A DNA stretch of 64,000 nt, taken from contig JAOTOM010004371.1 of the NCBI GenBank assembly GCA_034440615.1, positions 192,501-256,500 of the forward strand, read 5' to 3'. The stretch's first letter is position 1; every line of letters starts with the position of its first letter. This stretch comes from Ashinkailepas kermadecensis (Eukaryota > Arthropoda > Thecostraca > Neolepadidae). A program made the position numbers and the translations under genes. This document shows positions 34,950-47,756 of this stretch, in pieces. A model generated the notes under the pieces. That model was not told where the DNA came from. It did not search any database and saw nothing but the letters and a program-made list of their open reading frames with translations.

Positions 34950-35712
34950 GTAAAAGGTGAAAGGTAACCAAACCTGTGTAAAGGGTGAAATGCAACCCTA
35001 ACTGTGTACTGGGTGAAATGTGACCCAACCTGTGTAAGGTGAAATATGAAAAGGGTGAAATATACCCCAACCTGTGTAAGGGTGATGGGCCAACCTTTAG
35101 GGGTGAAATTGATCTAATCTGTGTAGGGGGTGAAATGTGACCCAACCTGTGTAAGGTGTAAATGTGACCGGGTGAAATGTAACAGGGCCCAACCTGTGTA
35201 AGGGGTGAAATGTGACCCAACCTGTGTACGGGGAAATGTGACAATGTGACCCAACCTGTGTAAGAGATGAAATATACCCCAACCTGTGTAAGGGGTGAAA
35301 TGTGACCCAACCTGTGTACGGGATGAAATGTGACCCAACCTGTGTAAGTGGTGAAATGTGGCCCAACCTGTGTAAGGGGTGAAATGTGATCTAACCTGTG
35401 TAGGGGGTGAAATGTGACCCAATCTGCGTACAGGGCAAAATGTGAGCGAACCTGTGTAAGGTGTAAAATGTGACCCAACCTGTGTACGGGATAAAATGTG
35501 ACCCAACCTGTGTACGGGGTAAAATATGTTCAAACCTGTGTAAGAGGTGAAATGTGATCGAGCCGGGGTAAAATGTGATCAAACCTGTGCAAGGGGTGAA
35601 ATGTGACCCAACATAGTAAGGGGTGAAATGTGACCCGCCGGGGCCAGCCTGTGTTGGGGGTAAAACGCGACCCAACCTGTGTAAGGGGTGAAATGTGACC
35701 CGACCTGTGCAG
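34950..35712. repeat. 28-bp minisatellite, about 26 copies
   Basis: Unit AACCTGTGTAAGGGGTGAAA followed by TGTGACCC, with indels between copies. Minus-strand frames of 85-199 aa are by-products. Confidence 0.93.
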
Positions 35713-36217
35713 TCTGTGATCTGTAATAGTCTGTGATCTGTTCTGTTCTGTTGAGTCTAGTCTGTTCTGTGGCACACAGCTCGACACCAGGCCGAACTCA
35801 GCACCAGGTTCGAGCTTGCATCGTATGTACCAGTCCGCTGCCTTGCAAGGCGTTGGGAAGCCTGCTATTCGCCGTAGCAGCTATTGGGCTCACCAATAAT
35901 AATTTCTGTTCGTCGTGGCATCAGACAGTGACGGTCAAACTAGCCAAAAGCTGCCGATGCCATCGATCTAAGGAACTCTACTTCGCAGGCAGGAGGATTT
36001 GGAGATACGACCTATAGACAAACCCATTGGAGATAGCAGCAAACTTCAATCCGTACAACCACGCTGAGCTTATTGATTGGCATAAGGAACATGCGTCACA
36101 GAGCCTCCAGCGATGACTGAACCACGTGGTCCACAGCTGCCGAAGATCGTGCCACGTGCTTCAAGTGTGTCGGACTCCACGGCTCACACCGTGGCGGTTG
36201 GACGTGCCATGCGGCGG
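35713..36217 (-). other. Intronic sequence
   Basis: Short TCTGTTCTGTTGAGTC repeats at 35715-35770, otherwise nothing recognised. Confidence 0.5.
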
Positions 36218-36602
36218 CAGGGGCGGATGCAACGCGGGGTACTGGGGCTATGTGCCCCCTCCCCATGGGAAGGTGGGGCCCTTCCGGCCGGGAAAGGGCA
36301 CCCTTCTGGGAAGGCCCCTATGCAGCTCCCTTCGATTTTTTCAGCTAGAGGCACCCCTCTGAGAGGAAAAGGCGCCCCATAAGAAAAGGCGCCCCATCGG
36401 GAAGGCCGGAGTGCACCTCTCCCTCCTCGAATGTTCCAGCCAGAGATGTCCCTCAGAGCAAAGGCACCCCTCCAGTACTTTCGAAGTGGCACCCTCCGGA
36501 TGGGCGCCAAATGATCAAATCTCGTACATGTGCCCTATAATTCAAATAACCAACCAACCATGCGGACATGTGCCCCCATGACAATTTCTGGATCTGCCCC
36601 TG
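36218..36602. mobile_element. Short DNA-transposon-like element, CAGGGGCGGAT ends
   Basis: The left end is CAGGGGCGGATGCA; the right end, reverse-complemented, is CAGGGGCAGATCCAGA. A possible imperfect target duplication (CCATGCGG/CCATGCAG) lies a few bases outside. The interior is C-rich with GGCGCCCCAT-type repeats and shows no similarity I could see to the other two short elements. Confidence 0.5.
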
Positions 36603-37764
36603 CCATGCAGCTAATCACAGAAGCGTCGGCTGCAGTGGTACAGCAGGAGGCCGGTGATTGCTATATCGGCCTGCAGATCAGTCGCAGGGGTGCAATGCCG
36701 ACATCCATATGCTTCATGTAAATGTGTAGGCGCCCACGCGCCTGCACCCCAGGCAGCGAACGCGCGTGCACGACGGCAACACGGCAGTTGGCAGCTGACG
36801 TGACGCACTCGGCTCGTGGACGCAGACAATGCAATGCTTAGCATGACGTTTCGTACAGCATTACATTTCGTGAGTCGTTTGTGAGTGCGTGTATTTAATT
36901 GTTTTGAGTATGCTCTGATGAATACAGTTGTTTGTTCTTCTTGTCTTGGCATTGCATTATTATCATAAATCGGCCTTGGATGCCGGGTGGATGCTCCGGC
37001 ACTCCGCCGGCGAGCCCGTTCGGTGCTATCGGCTGGCCGCCGGCACGTCGCCAACGGAGACTGCAGCGCCCTTCGCGGCAAAAAAACGCAAATTGATAGG
37101 GATGGAGGATCGCGGCACAAAAAGCAAACACAAAATATTTAGGTGCATATAAGCCGAACACCATATAATTTTGCAAGTAGGCTCGGAAACGGAAAAGCAT
37201 ATCATCGTGACCCGCCCCCACAAATAGCCTCCATAGTCCATCCAGACAGTACGAGGTTTAACTTTGAACACCGGTGATATAAAGAGCGAACTCGCGAATT
37301 ATCCATCACGAATCAGAAATTGCGTGCCGGATATGTCACCTAGTATATTTTTGTCGCCGTATGGACATGAACGCATGCATGCATATTTAATTTCTAGACT
37401 GTTCAGCTGCAAAACGCCTGGCTGTCATCGAGCCAACTACACCCATTAACAGCTGCGAACACGCCAAACTTTGTGGCGGGTCGGGATACGCTTCTGTCGG
37501 GCCGCCAACTGTGGCTAGGATCGGCCCGACTTCTAAGACATGCACAGGGATGTGAAGTTAGTTCAAGGGTTATTCCATTCAAGCGCGTATTTGACTAGCT
37601 TAGCCTTCAAGCCGGCGACGCCTGTCGGATACTTCCCTCGGCTGTCTGGTGCTTCAAAGCGGTCCATTGACAGAACTCAGGACAAAACCGATCCATCTTA
37701 GAATGTCCAACCGCAACCGGTCTATGCTTGACGATGATTGAACAGTCATGTGTGCGATGCAATT
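36603..37764 (-). other. Intronic sequence, nothing recognised
   Basis: Frames of up to 169 aa overlap on opposite strands with no family motif. Confidence 0.5.
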
Positions 37765-38095
37765 TCGAGGTTCTCTCACTTCACCAGTTGCAAGGTCGTC
37801 AGACAGGCCACTTCAAGGCCCTCTTACGTCACCAGTTACAATGGCATCAGATAGGCACTGTCCAGGCCATGGCCACCAGACAGGCCATGACCTAGACGTG
37901 AGAGGACGCCATCCTCTGGGCGTGAGAGGACCTTTTCCGAGGTCCTCTCACGTCACTAGTTACAATGTGATGAGGCAGGTAATTTCGAGGTCCTCTCACG
38001 TCGCCAGTTACAGTGTGATCAGACAGGCAATTTCGAGGTCCTCTCATGTAACCAGCTACAACGTGATGAGACAGATCATGAGACAGATCAGATCA
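37765..38095. repeat. Decayed ~50-bp tandem repeat
   Basis: Units share AGGTCCTCTCACGTCACCAG and TTACAATG(T/G)GATCAGACAGG, about six copies with indels. Confidence 0.8.
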
Positions 38096-39298
38096 CCTTT
38101 GTGTTTTGCTGTTCCCCTGCTCCTACGTCTTCCCGTTTTTTAGGTAAACATTCTGTTGATATTTGGTTTTCGATCTTCATTTATCCTCGTATGTGATTAC
38201 CATCCCAAAGCTGTTTGAGGTTCTGTCTCTAGGTAAATAACACAGTAATTAGGTGCAATGAAACACATCGGCCCTTGCAAAAAAATCCTCCCTGAAATGA
38301 AGATGTCCACCTTAACACGTTTGCGCACATTAATGTGCAACTGAGCCAGCGTTACCACTGAGGCCAGTGCCGATACCGAGGCCAGCGTTACCTCTAGGTT
38401 ACACGCACATTTCACTTAATTCATTTCGACTTCTCAGTTTAAAAAGTACAGAAGCAAATAAGCATGGTTGCCATTCATCTACTGGCGTGATTATCTTTTT
38501 ATGGTGCTGTTGAAGTATCTGACAAATTAACGCAAGGCACTTCCAGTTCTCAACTCTTCAACTCTGTTGAAAAGTCGCTTCTGGACTGATGACTTAGGAT
38601 TAGGACTGATGACACATAGCTGTACCATTTTTAATTGATACTTCTGAAGACTCAGCGAACTTTACTTTCATAACTGCATGCTCTAGGCGCTACAATTATC
38701 ACAGAACAGCAGAGATCGAGTCGGACACCAAACATTTCGGATGTGTCACAGGCTTCGGATGTAAATACACCCACGAAGTATGAGGAAAACTAGGAACAAA
38801 AACCGCTTGACCTTGAAAATGGTATTTAGCCGCGCCACCTTTGAAGAGGGCCTTTTGATGGCGCACGTAATCATGCCTTCGCAAGAAGTTTAAATCAAAC
38901 ATCCGAACAGGCTGACGCGAAGTCTGCACAAAACCAGTTCGCGAAACTATACTCGGGCATCGATTATCCCGTTGACATCGGCAACCAAACTTCTGAATAC
39001 GATACGCTTTGGTAAGCTAGCGAACATATTGCTCTAGCAAACAGGTTTCTGACGTAACACAACATCGCAAAAGCTGAACCAATATTTTCGCAAGTCCTCC
39101 TAATCGCATCGTATTCGGAAGTCCCGCTACTCATGTAGACGGGGCAAATAATGGCTCGGTCCGGCTGCGGCCGACCGTCCCCAGCTAACCAAGTGTTGGC
39201 GTCCCGTCCCCAACCAGCGAATTACTGGCGCCCCGTCCCCAGATTGCGCCTGGGCCGCGCACAAGTGGCTGTCGCTGGAGGCGGCACCTCCTGCGACG
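38096..39298 (-). other. Intronic sequence, nothing recognised
   Basis: AT-rich with short frames only; a short GAGGCCAGTG/GAGGCCAGCG duplication lies near 38360-38390. Confidence 0.5.
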
Positions 39299-41871
39299 CA
39301 CGTGTCGCCAGTCGCCGCCTGATTACACCGCCGTACCGTGGGCACTACGCACGTGTCGCCAGTCGCCGCCTGATTACACCGACGTGCCGTGGGCACCACG
39401 CACGTGTCGCCAGTCGCCGCCTGATTACACCGCCGTACCGTGGGCACCACGCACGTGTCGCCAGTCGCCGCCTGATTACACCGCCGCACCGTGGGCACCA
39501 CGCACGTGTCGCCAGTCGCCGCCTGATTACACCGCCGTACCGTGGGCACCACGCACGTGTCGCCAGTCGCCGCCTGATTACACCGCCGTACCGTGGGCAC
39601 CACGCACGTGTCGCCAGTCGCCGCCTAATTACACCGCCGCACAGTGGGCACCACGCACGCGTCGCCAGTCGCCGCCTGATTACACCGCCGTACCGTGGGC
39701 ACCACGCACGTGTCGCCAGTCGCCGCCTGATTACACCGCCGTACAGTGGGCACCACGCACGTGTCGCCAGTCGCCGCCTGATTACACCGCCGTACCGTGG
39801 GCACCACGCACGTGTCGCCAGTCGCCGCCTGATTACACCGCCGCACAGTGGGCACCACGCACGCGTCGCCAGTCGCCGCCTGATTACACCGCCGCACCGT
39901 GGGCACCACGCACGTGTCGCCAGTCGCCGCCTGATTACACCGCCGCACAGTGGGCACCACGCACGCGTCGCCAGTCGCCGCCTGATTACACCGCCGCACC
40001 GTGGGCACCACGCACGTGTCGCCAGTCGCCGCCTGATTACACCGCCCGCACCGTTGCACCGTGGGCACCACGCACGTGTCGCCAGTCGCCGCCTGATTAT
40101 ACCGCCGCACCGTGGGCACCACGCACGTGTCGCCAGTCGCCGCCTGATTACACCGCCGCACAGTGGGCACCACGCACGCGTCGCCAGTGGCCGCCTGATT
40201 ACACCGCCGCATCGTGGGCACCACGCACGTGTCGCTAGTCGCCGCCTGATTACACCGCCGCACAGTGGGCACCACGCACGTGTCGCCAGTCACCGCCTGA
40301 TTACACCGCCGCACCGTGGGCACCACGCACGTGTCGCCAGTCGCCGCCTGATTACACCGCCGTACCGTGGGCACCACGCACGTGTCGCTAGTCGCCGCCT
40401 GATTACACCGCCGTACCGTGGGCACCACGCACGTGTCGCCAGTCGCCGCCTGATTACACCGCCGCACAGTGGGCACCACGCACGCGTCGCCAGTCGCCGC
40501 CTGATTACCCACCACCACCAGCGCCGCCTATATACCGTGGGCACCACGCACGTGTCGCCAGTCGCCGCCTGATTACACCGCCGTACAGTGGGAACCACGC
40601 ACGTGTCGCCAGTCGCCGCCTGATTACACCGCCGTACCGTGGGCACCACGCACGTGTCGCCAGTCGCCGCCTGATTACACCGCCGCACAGTGGGCACCAC
40701 GCACGCGTCGCCAGTCGCCGCCTGATTACACCGCCGCACAGTGGGCACCACGCACGTGTCGCCAGTCGCCGCCTGATTACACCGCCGCACAGTGGGCACC
40801 ACGCACGCGTCGCCAGTCGCCGCCTGATTACACCGCCGCACCGTGGGCACCACGCACGTGTCGCCAGTCGCCGCCTGATTACACCGCCGCACCGTGGGCA
40901 CCACGCACGTGTCGCCAGTCGCCGCCTGATTACACCGCCGCACAGTGGGCACCACGCACGTGTCGCCAGTCGCCGCCTGATTACACCGCCGCACCGTGGG
41001 CACCACGCACGTGTCGCCAGTCGCCGCCTGATTATACCGCCGCACCGTGGGCACCACGCACGTGTCGCCAGTCGCCGCCTGATTACACCGCCGCACAGTG
41101 GGCACCACGCACGCGTCGCCAGTGGCCGCCTGATTACACCGCCGCATCGTGGGCACCACGCAGGTGTCGCCAGCCGCCGCCTGATTACACCGCCGCACCG
41201 TGGGCACTACGCACGTGTCGCCAGTCGCCGCCTGATTACACCGCCGCACAGTGGGCACCACGCACGCGTCGCCAGTCGCCGCCTGATTACACCGCCGTAC
41301 CCTGGGCACCACGCACGTGTCGCCAGTCGCCGCCTGATTACACCGCCGTACAGTGGGCACCACGCACGTGTCGCCAGTCGCCGCCTGATTACACCGCCGC
41401 ACAGTGGGCACCACGCACGCGTCGCCAGTCGCCGCCTGATTACACCGCCGTACCGTGGGCACCACGCACGTGTCGCCAGTCGCCGCCTGATTACACCGCC
41501 GTACAGTGGGCACCACGCACGTGTCGCCAGTCGCCGCCTGATTACACCGCCGTACCGTGGGCACCACGCACGTGTCGCCAGTCGCCGCCTGATTACACCG
41601 CCGCACCGTGGGCACCACGCACGTGTCGCCAGTCGCCGCCTAATTACACCGCCGCACCGTGGGCACCACGCACGTGTCGCCAGTCGCCGCCTGATTACAC
41701 CGCCGCACCGTGGGCACCACGCACGTGTCGCCAGTCGCCGCCTGATTACACCGCCGCACAGTGGGCACCACGCACGCGTCGCCAGTCGCCGCCTGATTAC
41801 ACCGCCGCACCGTGGGCACCACGCACGTGTCGCCAGTCGCCGTCTGATTACACCGCCGCACCGTGGGCACC
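39299..41871. repeat. 51-bp minisatellite, about 50 copies (2.6 kb)
   Basis: Unit CGTGTCGCCAGTCGCCGCCT, GATTACACCGCCGCACCGTG, GGCACCACGCA. Because 51 is 17 codons and the unit lacks stops in several frames, frames of 473 aa (plus) and 442 aa (minus) appear. They are not evidence for a protein. Two site variants dominate: GCACGTGTC (with an E-box CACGTG) and GCACGCGTC (with ACGCGT); CCGCACC/CCGTACC/CACAG variants are also mixed. Confidence 0.98.
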
Positions 41872-44800
41872 ATGGCCCGGCCAGCTCCAAGCAAATCACC
41901 AACCAATGTTAGGCTATGGAAATTAAATATAGGCTTCGAGAATTAACATCGTATGCGGAATTTAGAATGTGAAATTATTTTACTATTAAATTGTCGTTTG
42001 TTGTGCATTTATACAGAAACACGAACCACTGGAAGTGTCTGAAAACGAGCTCCACTATGGATGAAGTAGCACAAGTGCCATTGCTTCGCAGGGAATAATA
42101 TTACAGCACGTGACCACTATGGGTGTGTATGTGATACATACGGATGTGGACCTCATATTATACTACACAAATCCGGATGGCTTTGTTTTGTCTGATTCAT
42201 GATGCCAATAAATGGTGTGTGGAAAAGATTTCAGAGAATGTCAATCACCAAATTAAGAATGTCAATCACCAACGTATTTTCCATGCATTCATGTATACAG
42301 GACAACCTTGCTTTACCGCTTCTGCCTACTCCATTTGAAGTTAGAAGCAAATTTATTGTTAATGTGAAAGTTTTGATTGCTCCACGTTGTCACCTTTCCA
42401 CCGGTATGCTCCGGGGTTAGTCAGCCTTGCTTTTACAGCCTTCGAACCATATTTATGTGTGCAGTGCATCGAAAATAGAACCAAAGTATTAGACTTATCC
42501 GATAGTTTCGAAAGTAAATATGCTTATAACATCGATAATTTGCATAACCACAAACGATACTGCACATGGAGGAAAGGTGGGATGCGAACCAATATCCATT
42601 GGTGGCGCCACATATTCTTGCCTGGATAGGGGAGGGGTGGAGACTGGCATTCCTCGCCTACCGTGCCACCGGAAACGTTGCCAGTGAAGCTGGGAGGGCT
42701 TTGTCCCTACCCCTCCTCCACTCTAGGCTCAGCCATGAGCTGGCCGAGGAACTTCATGTGAAGCTCCAGTTTCAGTCATTGAGCCACGCTTTCCAGCTTT
42801 TCCAGCCGGCGCAGGTCGCTGCTCCCTCATGCCACTAACAGTGCCGACGTTGGCGACGCTAGCGTGACCTCAGCGTGACCTGACAAGTCATATCCTTCCA
42901 CATTCCAACATCCGAGCCCCAGCGTTGACTGACAGTTTGAGTAACTTGCTTGCCTACTCTGATATGGCCTCAGCATGGCTTGACGTGCCAAATTCTGTCC
43001 CGGCCCTATCTGAAAACCTTGGGAAAACATTGGGTGCAACCGTGTCCATTTGGGTGGGGAGGGAGCAGGGCAAGATTTGGGCGGCAAAGTAAAATGAATC
43101 CCTGAATCCCCAAACCGAACGGAAATCATTAAATAAATTATCCACCTTAAGATTTGGATGACGTGTCCGTGTAAGGAAGAAAACATATCCCACACAAACA
43201 TGATCCGACAGCCGACATATTGAGGCTATGGCCTCTGCTCCCCTCCCTCCATTTCGCAGTTTCCACGTCTATATGGCGCATGAAGAAAAACGAACTGATT
43301 CAATGCACGCACACATGCCTACAGGACAACACACTCACAATATCGTCATGCATTGTACATCCCCCACCATAAAATGGACCTTTTCCTTAAAACATTCCAC
43401 AAATATGGATCCAAGCACCGGTCATTACAATTTCTCTCCGGAGTTTGTTTTCGCGTTTTTTGTTTGTTTGTTTATATTTTACATTCATATCCATCTAGCC
43501 GCTGCTTTGTTGGAAGTCCATCTTCCCTGTTGTTACCATGGTGTTCGAATTAGAGATCTTACACTGATTGTAGATAATAAACAGGTACCTTGATCCGGGA
43601 GCAGGCTGCCACGCATTTGACTGTGTTCCGTGTTTGCCCGTCGTCATATGTAGTCACTACGTTATGTTTTTGTATTATTTATACTGATGGAAACACAATT
43701 ATTTCCGCTCCCCAGTATGTTCAATATATTCTCCCATTGTTAATGTTTCATTGAGTTCATACCGATCAAGTTCATTGAGTTTAATGAGACGCTATTGCCT
43801 TTTTCTTTTTCTTCTGTTCATAATAAAACTGTTGATGTTTCTTCAATAGCAATATGACGTACACAACTCCAAACCAGCTTAACAAAAATAAACACCAGCT
43901 AGATTTCAGCCATGTAGCAGTCCGCGCTCCACGCCTTGCATGGCTTGGAAACATACGACGCTTATACCTTTATTGCTTGCCCTACAAACGAACAATGTAC
44001 CTACTCTAGCGAATTGAACGCTTCATTACCTTTCGATTGGGGTGCTCTGTGTTCCGATGAAATTAATGCAAACGACGATCTAAGGTAGAATGATTTTGGT
44101 GCGGCAGGCGGGACTTCCCGCCCACTGTGCGCCAGCTACGCCGCCGAAAGACCCCCTCCCTCTCCACTCCCCTTCCCCAACTCCACGTCGGCCACGAACG
44201 GGACGCTTCGATTTGGCAGATTGGCTGTCGTCGAGACGAGACCGTGTACATCTGTCCTCGGACGGACATTTCGCAGATGCGTGGGCGCTCTGAAGTGCTC
44301 CGTGCCGTGTCAGTGATGGACGGGGTTGCGCACTGAAGTAGTTGCCTCCTTGCTGCACGATTGATTAATCTGAATCTGGACCAATTGGAGTGCCTGCATC
44401 GTTGACTTCTAGTCTTCTCCAGGCGGACAACAAATATTTTTGCACGTTCCACATGGCAACGCTGGAGATGCCAAAACCAAGCCCAGACGATTGCGCTTCA
44501 TTCGGTTCTGCTTTGGCGGAGAATCAGCATAGGTGGCTGAAAAAATGGTAAAGTCTTGCGCTGTGTATGACTTTTGTACAGTAAGGTAGCCAAACGGCTA
44601 TGTTAGTTCCCAGTATGATCATTTTTCAATTATGTCCCCAAGTTTCGAGCAAATAACGGGTTTGTGTCGAACACAAGCCCAGGATAAGCTACAGTCTTGT
44701 CATGACCGATTCCGCGTCTGGTTTGGATTATATTCCAAAGAGTTCTGCATTGTAGGAGAGCCAAATTACTGCACTATTGCATAGGGATGTTTATTTGCAG

Positions 44801-45305
44801 TGACATTGTCTGCTGTGAAAATAATGACCTTTTGTTCACAAATACCACAGTACCAAGATAAGTTTCCATTTTTATTTCCTAAGTCCACATCTAATTTGTA
44901 TCGCATTCCGATGTTTGTGGTGCTGTGGGATAGCCAAATAACTATATTATTTCCCAACAGGATGATTAAAAAAAAGAATTTCCCCTGTTTTAGCACACAG
45001 GCAAGCAATTTAGTAAGAGACCATCCCAATCAGCTCCCATAACGGTAATTACAAAACCTGCCACTGGTGGCGCTAGTTGTCCCGTTGGCTGCCGTCGACC
45101 TGTATCGATGTATTTGGAAGTGTTAAAGCTTGTTGTTATTGTTGTACGCTTCTGTGGTGCTATGGGCACTTTAGAAGTGAGTTCAACGGTTTTAATATGC
45201 ATATTGATGATTTGTTTTTATAGCAGATAACATTCCTTCTTGGGTTCTTGTGTCTGACCAATACATCATATCCCTCTAGCCATGACAAGCTCCTACCTTA
45301 CATTG

Positions 45306-45307
<2 letters not shown>
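41872..45307 (-). other. Intronic sequence, no gene supported
   Basis: Several 80-130-aa frames overlap (42387-43593, 44063-44452) without recognisable motifs. GC-rich patch at 44100-44300. Confidence 0.5.
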
Positions 45308-45370
<63 letters not shown>

Positions 45371-45403
45371 TATATATATAGATACATATATATATATATG
45401 TGG

Positions 45404-45453
<50 letters not shown>
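45308..45453. repeat. (AT)n microsatellite
   Basis: About 146 nt of AT with a few interruptions (CAGATATATA, ATGTGGATAT). Confidence 0.98.
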
Positions 45454-45455
<2 letters not shown>

Positions 45456-45483
45456 GTGTAGTTTGGAAGCAGATTGTTTAAAA

Positions 45484-45620
45484 TGCATTTCTGATTAAAG
45501 GTCACTGCATCTTTGCTGTTGATTAGATTCTTTGATGTGAAAAACTACTCACAAGTCAAAGCCAATCACACATCAAAGACACTATTCAAGAGCAAAGCCG
45601 CAGTGACCTTTAACCAGCAA

Positions 45621-45624
<4 letters not shown>
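45484..45624. mobile_element. 141-bp foldback MITE embedded in (AT)n
   Basis: Arms 45484-45539 and 45569-45624 are 56 nt each and inverted copies with roughly ten mismatches; shared blocks include TTAAAGGTCACTGC and TTTGATGTG. Long (AT)n tracts start about 30 bp from the left arm and directly at the right arm, consistent with insertion into, or growth from, a TA target. Confidence 0.75.

Positions 45625-45681
<57 letters not shown>
45625..45681. repeat. (AT)n microsatellite
   Basis: About 57 nt of AT directly abutting the right arm of the foldback element 45484-45624. Confidence 0.98.
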
Positions 45682-45686
<5 letters not shown>

Positions 45687-47642
45687 ACTAGATGTAGATG
45701 TGTGGGTGGTGGGTGGGTGTCGGTGTGGGTGTGGGTGTATATGTCCTAGCGGCACTACTCATGAACGGTTGCTTACCGATTTTTGCACACCCCGCGACGA
45801 CCGGGAGTTCAACACAAGCACCTCACCATAGAGTTGGTCATATTCACCACGTCTCCCATTCATTTCCAACGTACATATATGACCAGATACATTATACCAG
45901 CATCAACATTTAAATGACAATGGAGCCAGACTTTCTTCGCCTAGCTTCAAGAACACACAAAGCGCGGCATGTCTGAAGCATTGTGTTGCGTCTTCATTTG
46001 GGAGGGCCAAGCTCACTCAAGGACCCTGGTCCACAATACAGGACATAAAGTACTGGTAGGCCGAGTTGTCACTACCATTGAGCGCGGCAATGCGTGACGC
46101 AGTCGGCTGTATGAGACGAATGCGGCTGACTTTCGCCTACCTTGACTGACACGTGTGACTAGTGAGACCTACGAGTGGAACAACTAACGGAAAACAATTG
46201 TCAAATAATTGTATTACACTATGCAGTACACGCCGGCGGCAGTGCGTGCTCTCCGATTCAAACTTGATTACATTATTATTTGTGCATGGCTGCTGGCTGC
46301 TGTAGCATGGCTTTTTGTGTGCGTGACTGGGTGATTTCCCTGCCTGGCTTGAGTTGAGAACTAACGCCGACCAAGTGTAATTTAATTGTCGCAACAGCCC
46401 TGTTGACTTCTGTCAGCTCTGGCCAGCACACCATTGCACTGTTTTCAATGGCGGCCTGCAGTATATTCGAATACACGTGCCAATGTCAGCTCCGAATACG
46501 TGGCAATCGAACTGTTCGGCGAAAACAGGCGCCAGAGCGTGCTCACGATGCATTGCCACCAGCCAGAGTTGAGATTGGAACGCACAACTTCGGCCCCCAG
46601 TCATCCAACTTGGGCGATTGACTTTGCAATGGCTTGACGAGTACGCACTATGGCGTTTATTGCGCATTATCCAAACTTATCACGCGCCCCTGTGATGGCT
46701 GTCAGCAGATGTGTGATTTGAGCACAGCCGGTCACTTCACGTCAAGTCAAACAGAGAGGACGGCGATGTCTGAGGCTTTCATCACCACAATGAGCATCAG
46801 CTGCTCTGCGGTAGATGTTATCGTTTGGACCAAGCGCCCTTAAGCCCAAATGACTAACTTACAGCACAGGTCAAGTAAGGGATCGTGCAGCTACGTAGGG
46901 ACGGGGGCGCGAGCAGCGGGCACGTGGTCCCCGAACTCGGCATGGCTATTGACATCAACCTCGCTTGAGTTAGTCGTATTCCCGTGCCGGTATTTTCGCT
47001 GGATCTGTGTACAGGGTGTGCAAGGCTGCAGTGCGCGCGCGGCTGTGCAGATCACGTCGCGCGGCGGACGTCTCGGTAAAAACGAGATCGTGCGAGGTAC
47101 AACACATCGGTGAATATTGAGCACAACACTAACCAGTTGTAAAGCTCTAGCGCACCCTGCTCGAAAATGACACGCTAAATACATCGGCAAGGAGAAAATG
47201 GCACAAAAATAGGGTTATTTGGGTTATATGTGTGTATGTGGATGCGATACGGAAAGTAGCATACTGGAAGAGGCTTTTGCCACCACCCCCAACTCCCCGA
47301 TAGTTGCGACGTCACTGGACACGTGTGACATCACGTGTTGTGCTCCGGTGAGCTCAGTATGCAAAATGTGGCGTCTTTTCGGCACACATAGAGACGTCAA
47401 GTATAATTTCATGGTACAAACAAGCGCACTTATGCATAGCCAGTTGGCTTCAGAACATTGAAAATCTGTTGTGGATTAGATCAACTTGTTCAGAAAACAT
47501 TTACATTGTGACTCGTGCATTTCAGCTGTCGGTACACTCTTAATGTTACGTGGCGTATATTGGGTGGCATTGGGTTACTTCTAGCTGTCAGAAAGGTGAG
47601 TGTGGCCAGTGACAGTTATTTGTTATGCTCGCATCACATAAT
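45682..47642 (-). other. Intronic sequence, nothing recognised
   Basis: Starts with a GTGGGTG-rich patch (45700-45740). Short frames overlap on both strands. Confidence 0.5.
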
Positions 47643-47756
47643 GGGAACGGTGTAGCCCCAGTGCACATTACGGTAAACGGTGGGAAACGGTGGGAAACGG
47701 TGGGAAACGGTGGGAAACGGTGGGAAACGGTGGGAAACGGTGTAGCCCAGTGCGCT
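47643..47756. repeat. 10-bp minisatellite bracketed by a direct repeat
   Basis: Unit GGTGGGAAAC, about six to seven copies, with CGGTGTAGCCC(C)AGTGC on both sides. Confidence 0.93.

Noticed and set aside
39151..41902. Long frames (473, 442, 297, 284, 231 aa) on both strands
   Set aside because: They arise because the 51-bp unit is 17 codons without stops; they overlap on opposite strands and show repeat, not protein, conservation.
44063..44452. 129-aa minus-strand Arg/Ser-rich frame
   Set aside because: Composition follows the GC-rich patch; no conserved residues or splice evidence.
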